This document shows, in pieces, positions 41,756-49,725 of a stretch of DNA of 64,000 bases. Each line of letters starts with the position of its first letter. The first letter of the stretch is position 1. The stretch covers positions 62,001 through 126,000 of the forward strand of contig CAVPDE010000019.1 in the NCBI GenBank assembly GCA_963702565.1, read 5' to 3'. Both the position numbers and the translations under genes were made by a program. The notes under the pieces were generated by a model that saw only the letters and a list, made by a program, of their open reading frames with translations, did no database searches and was not told where the DNA came from. The stretch comes from CAVPDE01 sp963702565 (GTDB taxonomy: Bacteria > Desulfobacterota > DSM-4660 > Desulfatiglandales > HGW-15).

Positions 41756-42166
41756 ATGGACAAGCTCCATCTGGAAGTCGTGACGCCCGCCAGGGTGGTG
41801 CTCGAAAAAGACGTGGACAGTGTGGTTGCCCCCGGCAGCGAAGGGGAATTCGGCGTTTTGCCGGGCCATGTGTCGTTCCTTTCAGGGATTATTCCGGGTG
41901 AATTGCGCTACACGGCAGGTTCTGAGAAAGAGGCCCTGTCCGTGACCACGGGTTTTGCCGAGGTGTTCAAGAACAAGGTTTCGATTCTCGTGGATGCAGC
42001 CGAGAGAGCGCCTGAAATCGATGCGGAGAGAGCCAGGAAAGCCATGGAAAGGGCCAAGGAGCGGCTTTCCCGTGATCGATCAGACAAAGAAATCGATTTT
42101 GCCAGGGCAGAGACTGCCCTTCGGAGAGCGGTGGCGAGGCTGAAAGTCGTCCAGAAGACCGTCTGA
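41756..42166 (+). CDS. atpC: F1Fo-ATP synthase subunit epsilon
   Basis: The 136-residue protein has the epsilon beta-sandwich (LHLEVVTPARVVLEKDVDSV, then GSEGEFGVLPGHVSFLSGI) and the C-terminal two-helix part (RARKAMERAKERLSRDR). It ends the operon and is followed by a clear terminator. Confidence 0.96.
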   Translation: MDKLHLEVVTPARVVLEKDVDSVVAPGSEGEFGVLPGHVSFLSGIIPGELRYTAGSEKEALSVTTGFAEVFKNKVSILVDAAERAPEIDAERARKAMERAKERLSRDRSDKEIDFARAETALRRAVARLKVVQKTV

Positions 42167-42196
42167 CACCGTTTGTGAAACTTGCAAAGAAACATC

Positions 42197-42226
42197 AAAA
42201 AAGACAAGCATAAGCTTGTCTTTTTT
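42197..42226 (+). terminator. Rho-independent terminator of the atp operon
   Basis: AAAAAAGACAAGC (42197-42209), loop ATAA/overlap, GCTTGTCTTTTTT (42214-42226): a strong stem followed directly by a T-run, 30 bp after the atpC stop. Confidence 0.88.
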
Positions 42227-42227
42227 A

Positions 42228-42258
42228 TTGACTTTTCTTCCATGCAGGCTAGTATAAC
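42228..42258 (+). promoter_or_regulatory. Promoter of zapB-zapA
   Basis: TTGACT (42228-42233) directly after the terminator T-run and TATAAC (42253-42258). The 19-nt spacer is long; an overlapping TAGTAT at 42250 gives 16 nt. Confidence 0.55.
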
Positions 42259-42315
42259 CGACAGTGCTAGGAATGGAGAGCTTGGCGATTTCGCCTGAGT
42301 CATCGAAGGGGTGTC

Positions 42316-42558
42316 ATGTTTAAAACAGAGGAAACGGATCAGTTTCAAGTCCTTGAAGCCAAAGTGGATTCTTTGATAAAGTTCGCTCACTCGCTCAAGA
42401 AAGAAAAGGAATCTCTGCTTGAGAAACTCCACATCCAAGAGGGGAAAATCGCTGATTTGATCAGTGAACTTGAGACTCTGAAGGGCTCAAGGGACAAGGC
42501 GAAGCAACGAGTTCTTTCTTTGTTGGAGAAACTTGAGCAAATTGAGGTAACTCATTAA
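42316..42558 (+). CDS. zapB: ZapB-like coiled-coil cell-division protein
   Basis: The 80-residue protein is nearly all heptad coiled coil (FQVLEAKVDSLIKFAHSLKK, then ELETLKGSRDKAKQRVLSLL) with no membrane segment. Size, coiled coil and its place directly before zapA mark it as a ZapB-type Z-ring factor. The name rests mainly on context because coiled coils carry little family signal. Confidence 0.72.
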   Translation: MFKTEETDQFQVLEAKVDSLIKFAHSLKKEKESLLEKLHIQEGKIADLISELETLKGSRDKAKQRVLSLLEKLEQIEVTH

Positions 42559-42617
42559 AATCGCGCGGGTTGACGTGAGTTTTGGTTCTGCCTGAAGCGG
42601 TTTTTCCAGGGAGTTTC

Positions 42618-42911
42618 ATGGAGCCCGTTAAAGTCAGAATCCGCAATGCCGAGTACCTTGTTCAGGGCGAAGACAACGAGCAGCAGGTGCAGAGGATTGC
42701 GGATTTTGTGAACGACAAGCTGAAGGAAATCGAACAGGGTACTGAAGGGCTGTCTGAAAAAAGGACAGCTATTCTGGCGGCGCTGGATATTGCAGGCGAC
42801 TATTTCCAGATTCTTAAGGAAAAGGAAAACCTGCTTACGTCGGTACGTCAACGGACCCAGTCCATGATTCGCTCGATTGACTCGGTCCTAGGACCTTCTG
42901 GCAAACGATGA
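42618..42911 (+). CDS. zapA: Cell division protein ZapA
   Basis: The 97-residue protein shows the ZapA pattern: VKVRIRNAEYLVQGEDNEQQ, a short loop, AILAALDIAGDYFQI, then a C-terminal coiled coil. ZapA crosslinks FtsZ protofilaments. ATG 42618 follows CAGGGAG. The ncRNA candidate and rny lie downstream. Confidence 0.88.
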   Translation: MEPVKVRIRNAEYLVQGEDNEQQVQRIADFVNDKLKEIEQGTEGLSEKRTAILAALDIAGDYFQILKEKENLLTSVRQRTQSMIRSIDSVLGPSGKR

Positions 42912-42919
42912 AGTGTCTC

Positions 42920-43200
42920 TTTTTCTATCCCTTGGCTAGGGGAGAAACAGGGAGGCTTTGTCGAGACAAATATGACCTGCTTGAGATTGAGGAACGGAAG
43001 CGGTCGGAAAAGAAAAGGTGGACCCTTCGACGGCCCTCCGGCCCTGTCTGGTAGAGAAGGGCAGGAACAGTCGCTCAGGGTCAACTGAGGGGTTGACTAG
43101 CAAGGCACGATGGAAACGAGCCTTTTAACATATCGTTCAGAACACACCAACATGCTTCCTGCGGGGAGTATTGACGATATAAGGCTGTGTGTTAGGGATC
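42920..43200 (+). ncRNA. ssrS: Candidate 6S RNA (structured zapA-rny intergenic region)
   Basis: The 489-bp gap 42912-43400 has no credible ORF but several stems: GACCCT..CGAC near 43021 pairs with GTCG..AGGGTC near 43082, enclosing GCCCT.TCT/AGA.AGGGC; ATATCGT (43130-43136) pairs with ACGATAT (43174-43180); AACACAC (43141-43147) pairs with GTGTGTT (43187-43193). zapA followed by 6S RNA is a widespread linkage, and the segment GAGCCTTTTAACATATCG recalls the conserved GAAGCCTTAAAACTGCG of E. coli 6S RNA. Boundaries are guesses. Bases 43200-43400 show nothing else I can name. Confidence 0.35.
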
Positions 43201-43400
43201 TCTTGACCCTGGGGCCAGGGGATTTTGACCTCTCGCTGTTTCCCTCAGTCGCTTTATTGCTCTTCTGATTTTCTTTCCCTCTCTTAGCCGTTTCTCGAAG
43301 GACTACCCTAAGCGCAGGTTTTAGCCAGCAGACCGCTCCGCCTTTTCGGATCCGGAGCAGGGCTTGCTGATATCTCAATATAGGGAGAGGACGATCGCAT

Positions 43401-44963
43401 ATGTCGATGATTCAAATCATAGGGATCTTTGTCGTGGGGATTCTTTTGGGCCTGCTTTTCGGATTTTGGACCCGAAAGAGGGTGGTGGAAAGGCAGTATG
43501 ACTCGATCAGAAACTATTCCAAGAAGATCATCAATGAGGCCCATAAGAGAGCCAAGGCTCTGAGAAAGGATGCGGCCATCAGGGCCAAGGACACGCTCTT
43601 CCAGATGCAACAGGAGTTTGACAGGGAGACGAAAGATAAAAAAGAGCAAATGGTCGTCCAGGAGAAACGGCTCTTTCACAAAGAAGAAAACCTGGACAAA
43701 AAAATCGAACAGTACGAACAAAAGGAAAAGAAGCTGTTCAGAAAAGAAAAGGACATCGAAGCCATTGAAGCGGACATGAAAGCGAAACAGGCCCAGCTCG
43801 AGGAAATGGTCGCCACCCAAAGGAATGAGCTCCAAAGGGTGGCAGGGCTTTCCAGTGAAGAGGCCAAAGCGTTGCTCATCAGCTCTCTGGAGGAGGAGGC
43901 CAAAGCGGATGCGGCGAAGCTCATGCGCAGGATCGAAAATGAAACCCGGGAGGCGGCCCAGCGAAAGGCGCAGGAAATCCTTGGGCTGGCCATCAAAAGG
44001 TATGCGGGCGATTACGTGGCGGAGAAGACGGTTTCCGTGGTGAGCCTGCCCAACGAGGAAATGAAGGGTCGAATTATCGGAAGAGAAGGGCGGAACATTC
44101 GCGCCATTGAAGCGGCCACGGGGATCGATGTGATCATCGACGATACGCCCGAAGCCGTGATTCTTTCGGGTTTCAATCCGGTGCGCCGCGAAGTGGCGAA
44201 AATCGCGCTGGAGCGGTTGATCGACGACGGCAGAATCCACCCTGCGCGCATTGAGGAAATGGTGGACAAGGTGAACAAGGAGATCGAGGCGGGCATCAAA
44301 GAAGCGGGCGAGCAGGCCGCTTTTGACATGGGAGTTCACGGGATGGATCCGGAAATCATCAAGCTGGTGGGCCGACTCAAGTACCGAACCAGTTTTGCCC
44401 AAAACGTGTTCCTCCATTCCATAGAGGTGGGATTCCTTTGCGGGGTCATGGCCTCTGAACTGGGCCTGAATGTCAAGCAGGCCAAACGGGCGGGGCTGCT
44501 TCACGATATCGGAAAGGCCGTGGACCATGAAGTCGAAGGTCCTCACGCCCTGATCGGGGCGGAGTTGGCAAAGAAGTACAACGAGTCTCCTGCAGTGATT
44601 CATGCGATTGCGGCCCATCACGAAGAAGTGGCGCCCGAGTCTGTTTTGGCGGTCCTGGTTCAGGCCGCGGACACGCTGTCCGGGGCCAGACCCGGGGCAC
44701 GGCAGGAGATGCTGGAATCCTATGTGAAAAGACTGGATGATCTGGAAAAGATTGCGACCTCTTTTGCGGGAGTGACCAAATCTTTTGCCATCCAGGCCGG
44801 CCGCGAGATCCGAATCATGGTGGAGGGGAAAATCGTAGGGGATGATCAGTCCTTTGTTCTGTGCCGGGACATTGCAAAGAGAATTGAAAAAGAGTTGACC
44901 TATCCCGGCCAGATCAAGGTCACGGTGATCCGGGAGACCCGGGCCGTGGAGTACGCGAGGTGA
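43401..44963 (+). CDS. rny: Ribonuclease Y
   Basis: The 520-residue protein has an N-terminal membrane helix (IIGIFVVGILLGLLFGFW), a long coiled coil (about 30-190), a KH domain (IGREGRNIRAIEAATGIDV, then IIDD) and an HD domain (LLHDIGKAVDHE, AHHEEV). It is a membrane-bound endoribonuclease that starts mRNA decay. Here RNase G is also present in the window (54139), so the cell has both types. Confidence 0.97.
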   Translation: MSMIQIIGIFVVGILLGLLFGFWTRKRVVERQYDSIRNYSKKIINEAHKRAKALRKDAAIRAKDTLFQMQQEFDRETKDKKEQMVVQEKRLFHKEENLDKKIEQYEQKEKKLFRKEKDIEAIEADMKAKQAQLEEMVATQRNELQRVAGLSSEEAKALLISSLEEEAKADAAKLMRRIENETREAAQRKAQEILGLAIKRYAGDYVAEKTVSVVSLPNEEMKGRIIGREGRNIRAIEAATGIDVIIDDTPEAVILSGFNPVRREVAKIALERLIDDGRIHPARIEEMVDKVNKEIEAGIKEAGEQAAFDMGVHGMDPEIIKLVGRLKYRTSFAQNVFLHSIEVGFLCGVMASELGLNVKQAKRAGLLHDIGKAVDHEVEGPHALIGAELAKKYNESPAVIHAIAAHHEEVAPESVLAVLVQAADTLSGARPGARQEMLESYVKRLDDLEKIATSFAGVTKSFAIQAGREIRIMVEGKIVGDDQSFVLCRDIAKRIEKELTYPGQIKVTVIRETRAVEYAR

Positions 44964-45034
44964 TCGAATTTTCAATTGTTTTACGTCGCAATCCTTGGTA
45001 AAGTGCAAAAATCGCCGAGCCCGCGTCGCATTTC

Positions 45035-45173
45035 TGTCATCCCTTGTCCTCTCGACCCCTTCGGCGGGCTCAGGGTAAATCCGCCTAAGGCGGACAAACT
45101 CAGGGAGAGATCCTGATAAGCGGCGAGTGCAGAAGGGTTGCTCTCTCGCTCGTGAAGCGGGATTGAAATGACA
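45035..45173. repeat. Intergenic inverted-repeat element with TGTCAT/ATGACA ends
   Basis: Starts TGTCATCCCTTGTCC and ends GGGATTGAAATGACA. Inside are TCCGCC TAA GGCGGA (45080-45094) and CTCAGGG/TCAGGGAGAG repeats. Same end sequences as 13539-13636 and partly 6311-6380. Confidence 0.6.
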
Positions 45174-45224
45174 GACTCCTCAAGGGCTATGGGAACATTA
45201 TCCTGATCATGGGAGCTTTGTTCC

Positions 45225-45593
45225 ATGGAAAAAACTCTCTACGATAAGAAAGGGGAACCGGCGGCCTATATTGCCATGGACTATCATGAGGCCATCTTTC
45301 TCTGGGACGGCCAAGCCGTGGCTTACCTCTATGAAGAGGATCACGTTTACGGCATCAACGGTCAGCACCTCGGCTGGTTTATCGACGACATCCTCTATGA
45401 TCAAGAGGGGGTGAGGATCGGATTCACCTCCAGCACCTGCCCGATGCCTGTCGGCAAAAGAGGGCCCAAGGGCAAGAGATCGGTCCTCCCTGAGTTGAAA
45501 CCCAGATGGGCCGCGCCCCCTCTGCCCAAGCTGACCTTTCGTGAAGCGGCTCAGGACCTGGCGAACTTCCTGAGCGAGGGTCGAGTCGTTTAA
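45225..45593 (+). CDS. Small beta-rich protein, 4-fold beta flower-like
   Basis: The 122-residue protein has a repetitive first half with short beta units of similar form: YDKKGEPAAYIAMDYHEAIF, LWDGQAVAYLYEEDHVYGIN, GQHLGWFIDDILYDQEGV. The pattern xGxxVAYL...xIYxxxG recalls the 4-fold beta flower domain of unknown function. The second half is basic, Pro-rich and probably flexible (KRGPKGKRS, PRWAAPPLPK). No signal peptide. Assignment is by pattern memory only. Confidence 0.6.
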   Translation: MEKTLYDKKGEPAAYIAMDYHEAIFLWDGQAVAYLYEEDHVYGINGQHLGWFIDDILYDQEGVRIGFTSSTCPMPVGKRGPKGKRSVLPELKPRWAAPPLPKLTFREAAQDLANFLSEGRVV

Positions 45594-45703
45594 GAGAGAT
45601 CCTGCCCAGCAACTCTCGGATCCGACCGGCAATGACTTTACTGCGCGAACAAACCTGCCTGCTCATCTTTTTCTCTTTTATGACCCAAGAGGTTTAAGGA
45701 CGC

Positions 45704-48388
45704 ATGACCCAAGAAGAAAAAATTCTTTATCTGGTGGACGGAAGTTCCTACATCCATCGAGCCTATCATGCGGTGAGGAACCTCTCGAACTCCAAGGGCC
45801 TTCCGACGAATGCGATCTTTGGGTTCTCCAGAATGCTCCTTAAGCTCCTGGGGGACAAAAAACCTTCCCACATCGCCGTGGTGTTTGACGCGAAAGGCCC
45901 TACCTTCAGGCATGCGCTCTACGACCAGTACAAAGCAACGAGACCCCCTGCGCCCGAGGATCTGGTGGCTCAATTCCCGTACATCAGGGCTATCGTGCAA
46001 GGGCTTGGTCTGGCCATGATGGAAAAAGAAGGCTATGAGGCGGACGATGTCATCGGCACTCTCGCAAGATTGGGGGAGGAGCAGGGCTACACGATCGTTG
46101 TCGTGACCGGGGACAAGGATTTCAGGCAGATCATCTCCCCCTCGGTCGCCCTCTGGGATACCATGAAGGACAAGGTGACGAGCTACGAAACGTTCAGGGC
46201 GGAATACGGGCTCAAACCCGAGCAGATGATCGATGTCATGGGACTCTCAGGGGACAGCTCGGACAATATCCCGGGAGTCCCGGGCGTAGGGGAAAAAACA
46301 GCGATCGATCTTGTGAAGCAGTTTGGAACGCTGGAAAGGGTTCTCGAAAAGAGCGAAGACATCAAGAAAGCCAAACTCAAGGAAAACCTGGCCCGGGCGC
46401 GGGAGGAGGCTCTTCTGAGCAAGAAGCTGGTGACCCTGGATCTGCACGTTCCCCTGGACCGGGGCCCTGAAGACCTCAGACCCGGTCCTCCGGATCAGAA
46501 GAAGCTCGGCGAGATTTATCGTGAGCTGGAATTCAGAGACCTCTGGGAGCGGTTCGCCCCGCAAGAAGCTGCGGGAGAGAAGGATTTCAGCCTGTGCCTC
46601 TCGGAAGAAGATCTTCACGGCGTGGTGGACCGGATCAGGCAGCACCAATTGGTTTCCTTCCGCTTGGAAACGTCTGCTGAGGACCCATTGAGGGCGGAGG
46701 TGGTGGGCCTGTCGCTTTCCTGGGAGGAAGGCAAGGCGGCCTATGTGCCCTTGCGTCACTCTTATCTGGGAGTCCCCCGCCAGCTGGAGTTCCCTCAGGG
46801 GGTCGGAATTCTGAAAGCCGTTCTGGAGGCGAACGCCATCGCGAAAGTGGGGCAGAACATCAAAGCCCATGCCCTGACGCTGCGTCGTCACGGGATCTTC
46901 CTCAGGGGAATTCACTTCGACACCATGATCGCCTCTTATGTCCTCAATCCGGGGCTCAAACAACACGAACTGGGAACCCTGGCTCAACAACACCTCGGCG
47001 CCAAGGTTCTTTCTTACGAAGAGGTGGCAGGAAAGAGCAGGGGACCCGAGGCCTTTTCCGCGGTGGACACGGCAAGGGCCATGGCATATTCCTGCGAGAA
47101 GGCCGAGGTGGCCTTGAGGCTGAAAGGCCTCATGGAAGGAAAACTCGTCTCTGACAAGAATGACGACCTTTTTTACAATCTGGAAATGCGGCTGGTGCCG
47201 GTTTTGACGGACATGGAATGGGAAGGGATCCGGATCGACATCCCCTTTTTCAAGGCCCAGTCTCAGAAATACGGAGAGGAACTCCAAAGCATTGAACGGC
47301 AGATCCATGAAGAAGCGGGGATGGAATTCAACATCAACTCCCCTCAACAGCTCGGGGTTGTGCTTTTTGAGAAGCTGGGGCTCCCTTCACAGAAGAAAAC
47401 AGGGAAAACCAAAGCCTATTCCACAGACGTGAAGGTTCTAACAACATTGGCCTCGCTTCCTTTCAAGATGCCCGGGCTCCTTCTCAGGTACCGGAGCCTG
47501 TCCAAATTGAAATCCACTTACCTGGATGCCCTGATCGACATGGTCCATCCCGGAACCGGAAGAATTCACACCTCCTTCAACCAGGCGGTGACCGCCACAG
47601 GCCGCCTGAGCAGCAGCAATCCGAACCTGCAGAACATTCCTAGCCGAGGGGAAGAGGGGAGGGAGATTCGCAAAGGTTTCATCGCGGATGAAGGATGCGT
47701 GTTCTTGTCGGCCGACTACAGCCAGATTGAGCTGAGGGTGTTTGCCCACTACTCAGGGGACTCCGCGTTCATGGAAGCCTTCAGAAAAGAGGAGGACATC
47801 CACACCCGAACGGCCTCCGAAGTCCTGGGGGTTGAAAAAGACCGGGTCACCCCTGACATGAGGCGAATCGCCAAAGCCATCAATTTCGGGATTATCTACG
47901 GCATGGGACCTCAGACCTTGAGTGAGCAGTTGGGAATCGACCTTCCAACCGCAAAAGACTACATCGCTGCGTACTACAGCCGGTATCAGGGAGTGGCTCG
48001 CTACAGGGACGCGGCCATTGGTGCGGCGCGCGAGAAAGGGTACGTGACGACCCTCTTTCATCGCAGACGGTATCTCCCGGATATCGAGCACAAAAACAGG
48101 ATGATCCGGGCCGAGTCCGAGCGCATGGCCATTAACACGCCCATCCAGGGAACTGCAGCGGACCTGATCAAGAAGGCGATGATCCGCATTCATGAGAGGC
48201 TCGGGGAACAAAAACTCAAATCCCGACTCCTCGTCCAGGTCCACGACGAGCTTCTTTTCGAGGTTTCGGAGGAGGAACTCCCTCGAGTCCGCGCGCTGGT
48301 CAAAGAAGAAATGGAAGGCGTTCACCGCCTGAATGTGCCACTCAAAGTGGACATGAAGACAGGGAGGAACTGGGAGGAAGCGCACTGA
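45704..48388 (+). CDS. polA: DNA polymerase I with a proofreading-dead exonuclease domain
   Basis: The 894-residue protein has the three Pol I parts: 5' nuclease (about 1-295; YLVDGSSYIHRAYHA, EADDVIGTLA, GDKDFRQI, SDNIPGVPGVGEKTA), a central 3'-5' exonuclease fold (about 310-490), and the polymerase with motif A DYSQIELR (D671), O-helix KAINFGIIYGMG and motif C VHDE (D848). The metal ligands of the central domain are lost: the positions of E. coli D355, D424 and D501 are R320, H389 and K466, with only the E357 equivalent (E322) kept. It should still process Okazaki fragments but not proofread. The start region ATGACCCAAGA is duplicated 25 bp upstream, out of the reading used here. Confidence 0.95.
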   Translation: MTQEEKILYLVDGSSYIHRAYHAVRNLSNSKGLPTNAIFGFSRMLLKLLGDKKPSHIAVVFDAKGPTFRHALYDQYKATRPPAPEDLVAQFPYIRAIVQGLGLAMMEKEGYEADDVIGTLARLGEEQGYTIVVVTGDKDFRQIISPSVALWDTMKDKVTSYETFRAEYGLKPEQMIDVMGLSGDSSDNIPGVPGVGEKTAIDLVKQFGTLERVLEKSEDIKKAKLKENLARAREEALLSKKLVTLDLHVPLDRGPEDLRPGPPDQKKLGEIYRELEFRDLWERFAPQEAAGEKDFSLCLSEEDLHGVVDRIRQHQLVSFRLETSAEDPLRAEVVGLSLSWEEGKAAYVPLRHSYLGVPRQLEFPQGVGILKAVLEANAIAKVGQNIKAHALTLRRHGIFLRGIHFDTMIASYVLNPGLKQHELGTLAQQHLGAKVLSYEEVAGKSRGPEAFSAVDTARAMAYSCEKAEVALRLKGLMEGKLVSDKNDDLFYNLEMRLVPVLTDMEWEGIRIDIPFFKAQSQKYGEELQSIERQIHEEAGMEFNINSPQQLGVVLFEKLGLPSQKKTGKTKAYSTDVKVLTTLASLPFKMPGLLLRYRSLSKLKSTYLDALIDMVHPGTGRIHTSFNQAVTATGRLSSSNPNLQNIPSRGEEGREIRKGFIADEGCVFLSADYSQIELRVFAHYSGDSAFMEAFRKEEDIHTRTASEVLGVEKDRVTPDMRRIAKAINFGIIYGMGPQTLSEQLGIDLPTAKDYIAAYYSRYQGVARYRDAAIGAAREKGYVTTLFHRRRYLPDIEHKNRMIRAESERMAINTPIQGTAADLIKKAMIRIHERLGEQKLKSRLLVQVHDELLFEVSEEELPRVRALVKEEMEGVHRLNVPLKVDMKTGRNWEEAH

Positions 48389-48393
48389 AAAGG

Positions 48394-48499
48394 ACAGTGA
48401 CAAGTAATGGGTGACAAGTGAAAAGAAGAAATGACTCGTCACTTGTTACTCCAAATTCAACGGACCACGGACCATGGACAACGGACAACTGACAACTGG
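48394..48499. repeat. GTGACAAGT hairpin plus GGACAAC word run
   Basis: Left arm 48394-48425 (ACAGTGACAAGTAATGGGTG, then ACAAGTG) faces right arm 48432-48451 (TGACTCGTCACTTGTTACTC). 48460-48499 repeats ACGGACCACGGACCATGGAC words. Same two word types as 15825-16020, in the same order. Confidence 0.72.
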
Positions 48500-48559
48500 C
48501 GACATAGTGTAAGCATGTATATATTTAAGAAATTGTGCACTCATTGAGGCCTTCATTTC

Positions 48560-49474
48560 ATGAAATACCTTTTCGGTCCTGTGCCGTCCAGACGATTGGG
48601 GCTTTCTCTTGGGGTGGATTTGATCCCTCCCAAGACCTGTTCCTATGATTGCCTGTACTGCCAGATTGGGAAGACCACGTGCAAAACGATCGAGCCGGAA
48701 GCCTATGTGCCCGCGGAAGCAGTCCTTGCTGAACTGGATGAAGCACTGGCCAAGGTGAAGCCGGATTACGTGACCTTCTCAGGTTCGGGTGAACCGACCC
48801 TTCACGTTGAACTCGGCCGGCTCATTGCGTATGTCAAGGAAAGGACCGGCGCGAAAGTGGCTGTGCTGACCAATGGCTCCCTTTTGTACCGGCCGGAGGT
48901 GAGGGAAAGGCTGCTCAAAGCGGACGTGGTCATGCCCACTCTCTCCACCGTGCGGGAGGAGACTTTCCGGGCCATCCATCAACCCCACGAGGGCCTGAAT
49001 GTGGCCGGCCTTGTTGAGGGTTTGAGGAGCCTGAGAAAAAGCTTCAGGGGGCAGCTCTTCATTGAGATCATGCTTCTGGCCGGGTTCAACGACAAGGATG
49101 AGGAAATCGAAAGGCTGAGACAGGTGATTCTGGAGATCGCTCCGGACAGGGTCCAGTTGAACACGGTGGTGAGGCCGCCGGCCGATGCAAAGGCCATCCC
49201 CCTTGACAGAAAAAAACTGGAGTATATAAAGAGGGTTTTCGGCGAAAGCGCAGAAATCATCGCCGCGTCACCGATCAGGGAAAAGCAGCACTTTCAGGGG
49301 ACCTTGTCGGCCGCGGTCCTTGAAATGGCGAGAAGGAGGCCTGTCACGGTCGAAGACGTGGCGGGTGCGCTGGATGCCCCCCTGTTTGAAGTGGACAAAA
49401 CCGTGAAGGCTTTGGTGCACAAAGGAGAACTTCGCGAACAAACCCATCTGGGGAAAGACTACTACACGGCCTGA
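48560..49474 (+). CDS. Radical SAM protein with C-terminal winged helix
   Basis: The 304-residue protein opens KYLFGPVPSRRLGLSLGVDL and has the cluster motif C27-x3-C31-x2-C34 (CSYDCLYC). GSGEPTLH binds SAM. The last 60 residues (RRPVTVEDVAGALDAPLFEV, then LVHKGELREQ) look like a small winged-helix domain. The family is widespread in anaerobes with unknown substrate. It is followed by an unrelated activase gene after a 250-bp repeat-bearing gap. Confidence 0.83.
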   Translation: MKYLFGPVPSRRLGLSLGVDLIPPKTCSYDCLYCQIGKTTCKTIEPEAYVPAEAVLAELDEALAKVKPDYVTFSGSGEPTLHVELGRLIAYVKERTGAKVAVLTNGSLLYRPEVRERLLKADVVMPTLSTVREETFRAIHQPHEGLNVAGLVEGLRSLRKSFRGQLFIEIMLLAGFNDKDEEIERLRQVILEIAPDRVQLNTVVRPPADAKAIPLDRKKLEYIKRVFGESAEIIAASPIREKQHFQGTLSAAVLEMARRRPVTVEDVAGALDAPLFEVDKTVKALVHKGELREQTHLGKDYYTA

Positions 49475-49511
49475 TGCAGGCCTTTGGCCGCAACCAAATT
49501 TGAGCGCTGAA

Positions 49512-49650
49512 ACTCGAATGTCGAGTATCGAACAAGGTTTACCCGCCTTCGGCGGTGCCAGAGGCGACCAGGGAATGTCGAATGATGAAGTTAGATTTTT
49601 TATGTTGTTTCCTTCGGAGTTCGTTATTCGTCATTCTGCGGTTCGCTTTC
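49512..49650. repeat. TCGAATG word repeats
   Basis: Left words at 49512-49532 (ACTCGAATGTCGAGTATCGA) and 49573-49590 (GAATGTCGAATGATGAAG) face TTCGTTATTCGTCATTC at 49620-49636. The hairpin is weaker than in other gaps. A short CCGCC..GGCGG stem lies at 49543-49555. Confidence 0.55.
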
Positions 49651-49725
49651 GAACTTATCCGCATTATGCACAGAAATTTCAGTCTAAGACTCTAAGAGTT
49701 CCATAAAGGCAGAACAGGAAGAACA

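Noticed and set aside
43308..45008. Long open frame on the minus strand (566 codons) opposite rny
   Set aside because: His/Leu/Phe-rich antisense shadow of RNase Y; no family features.
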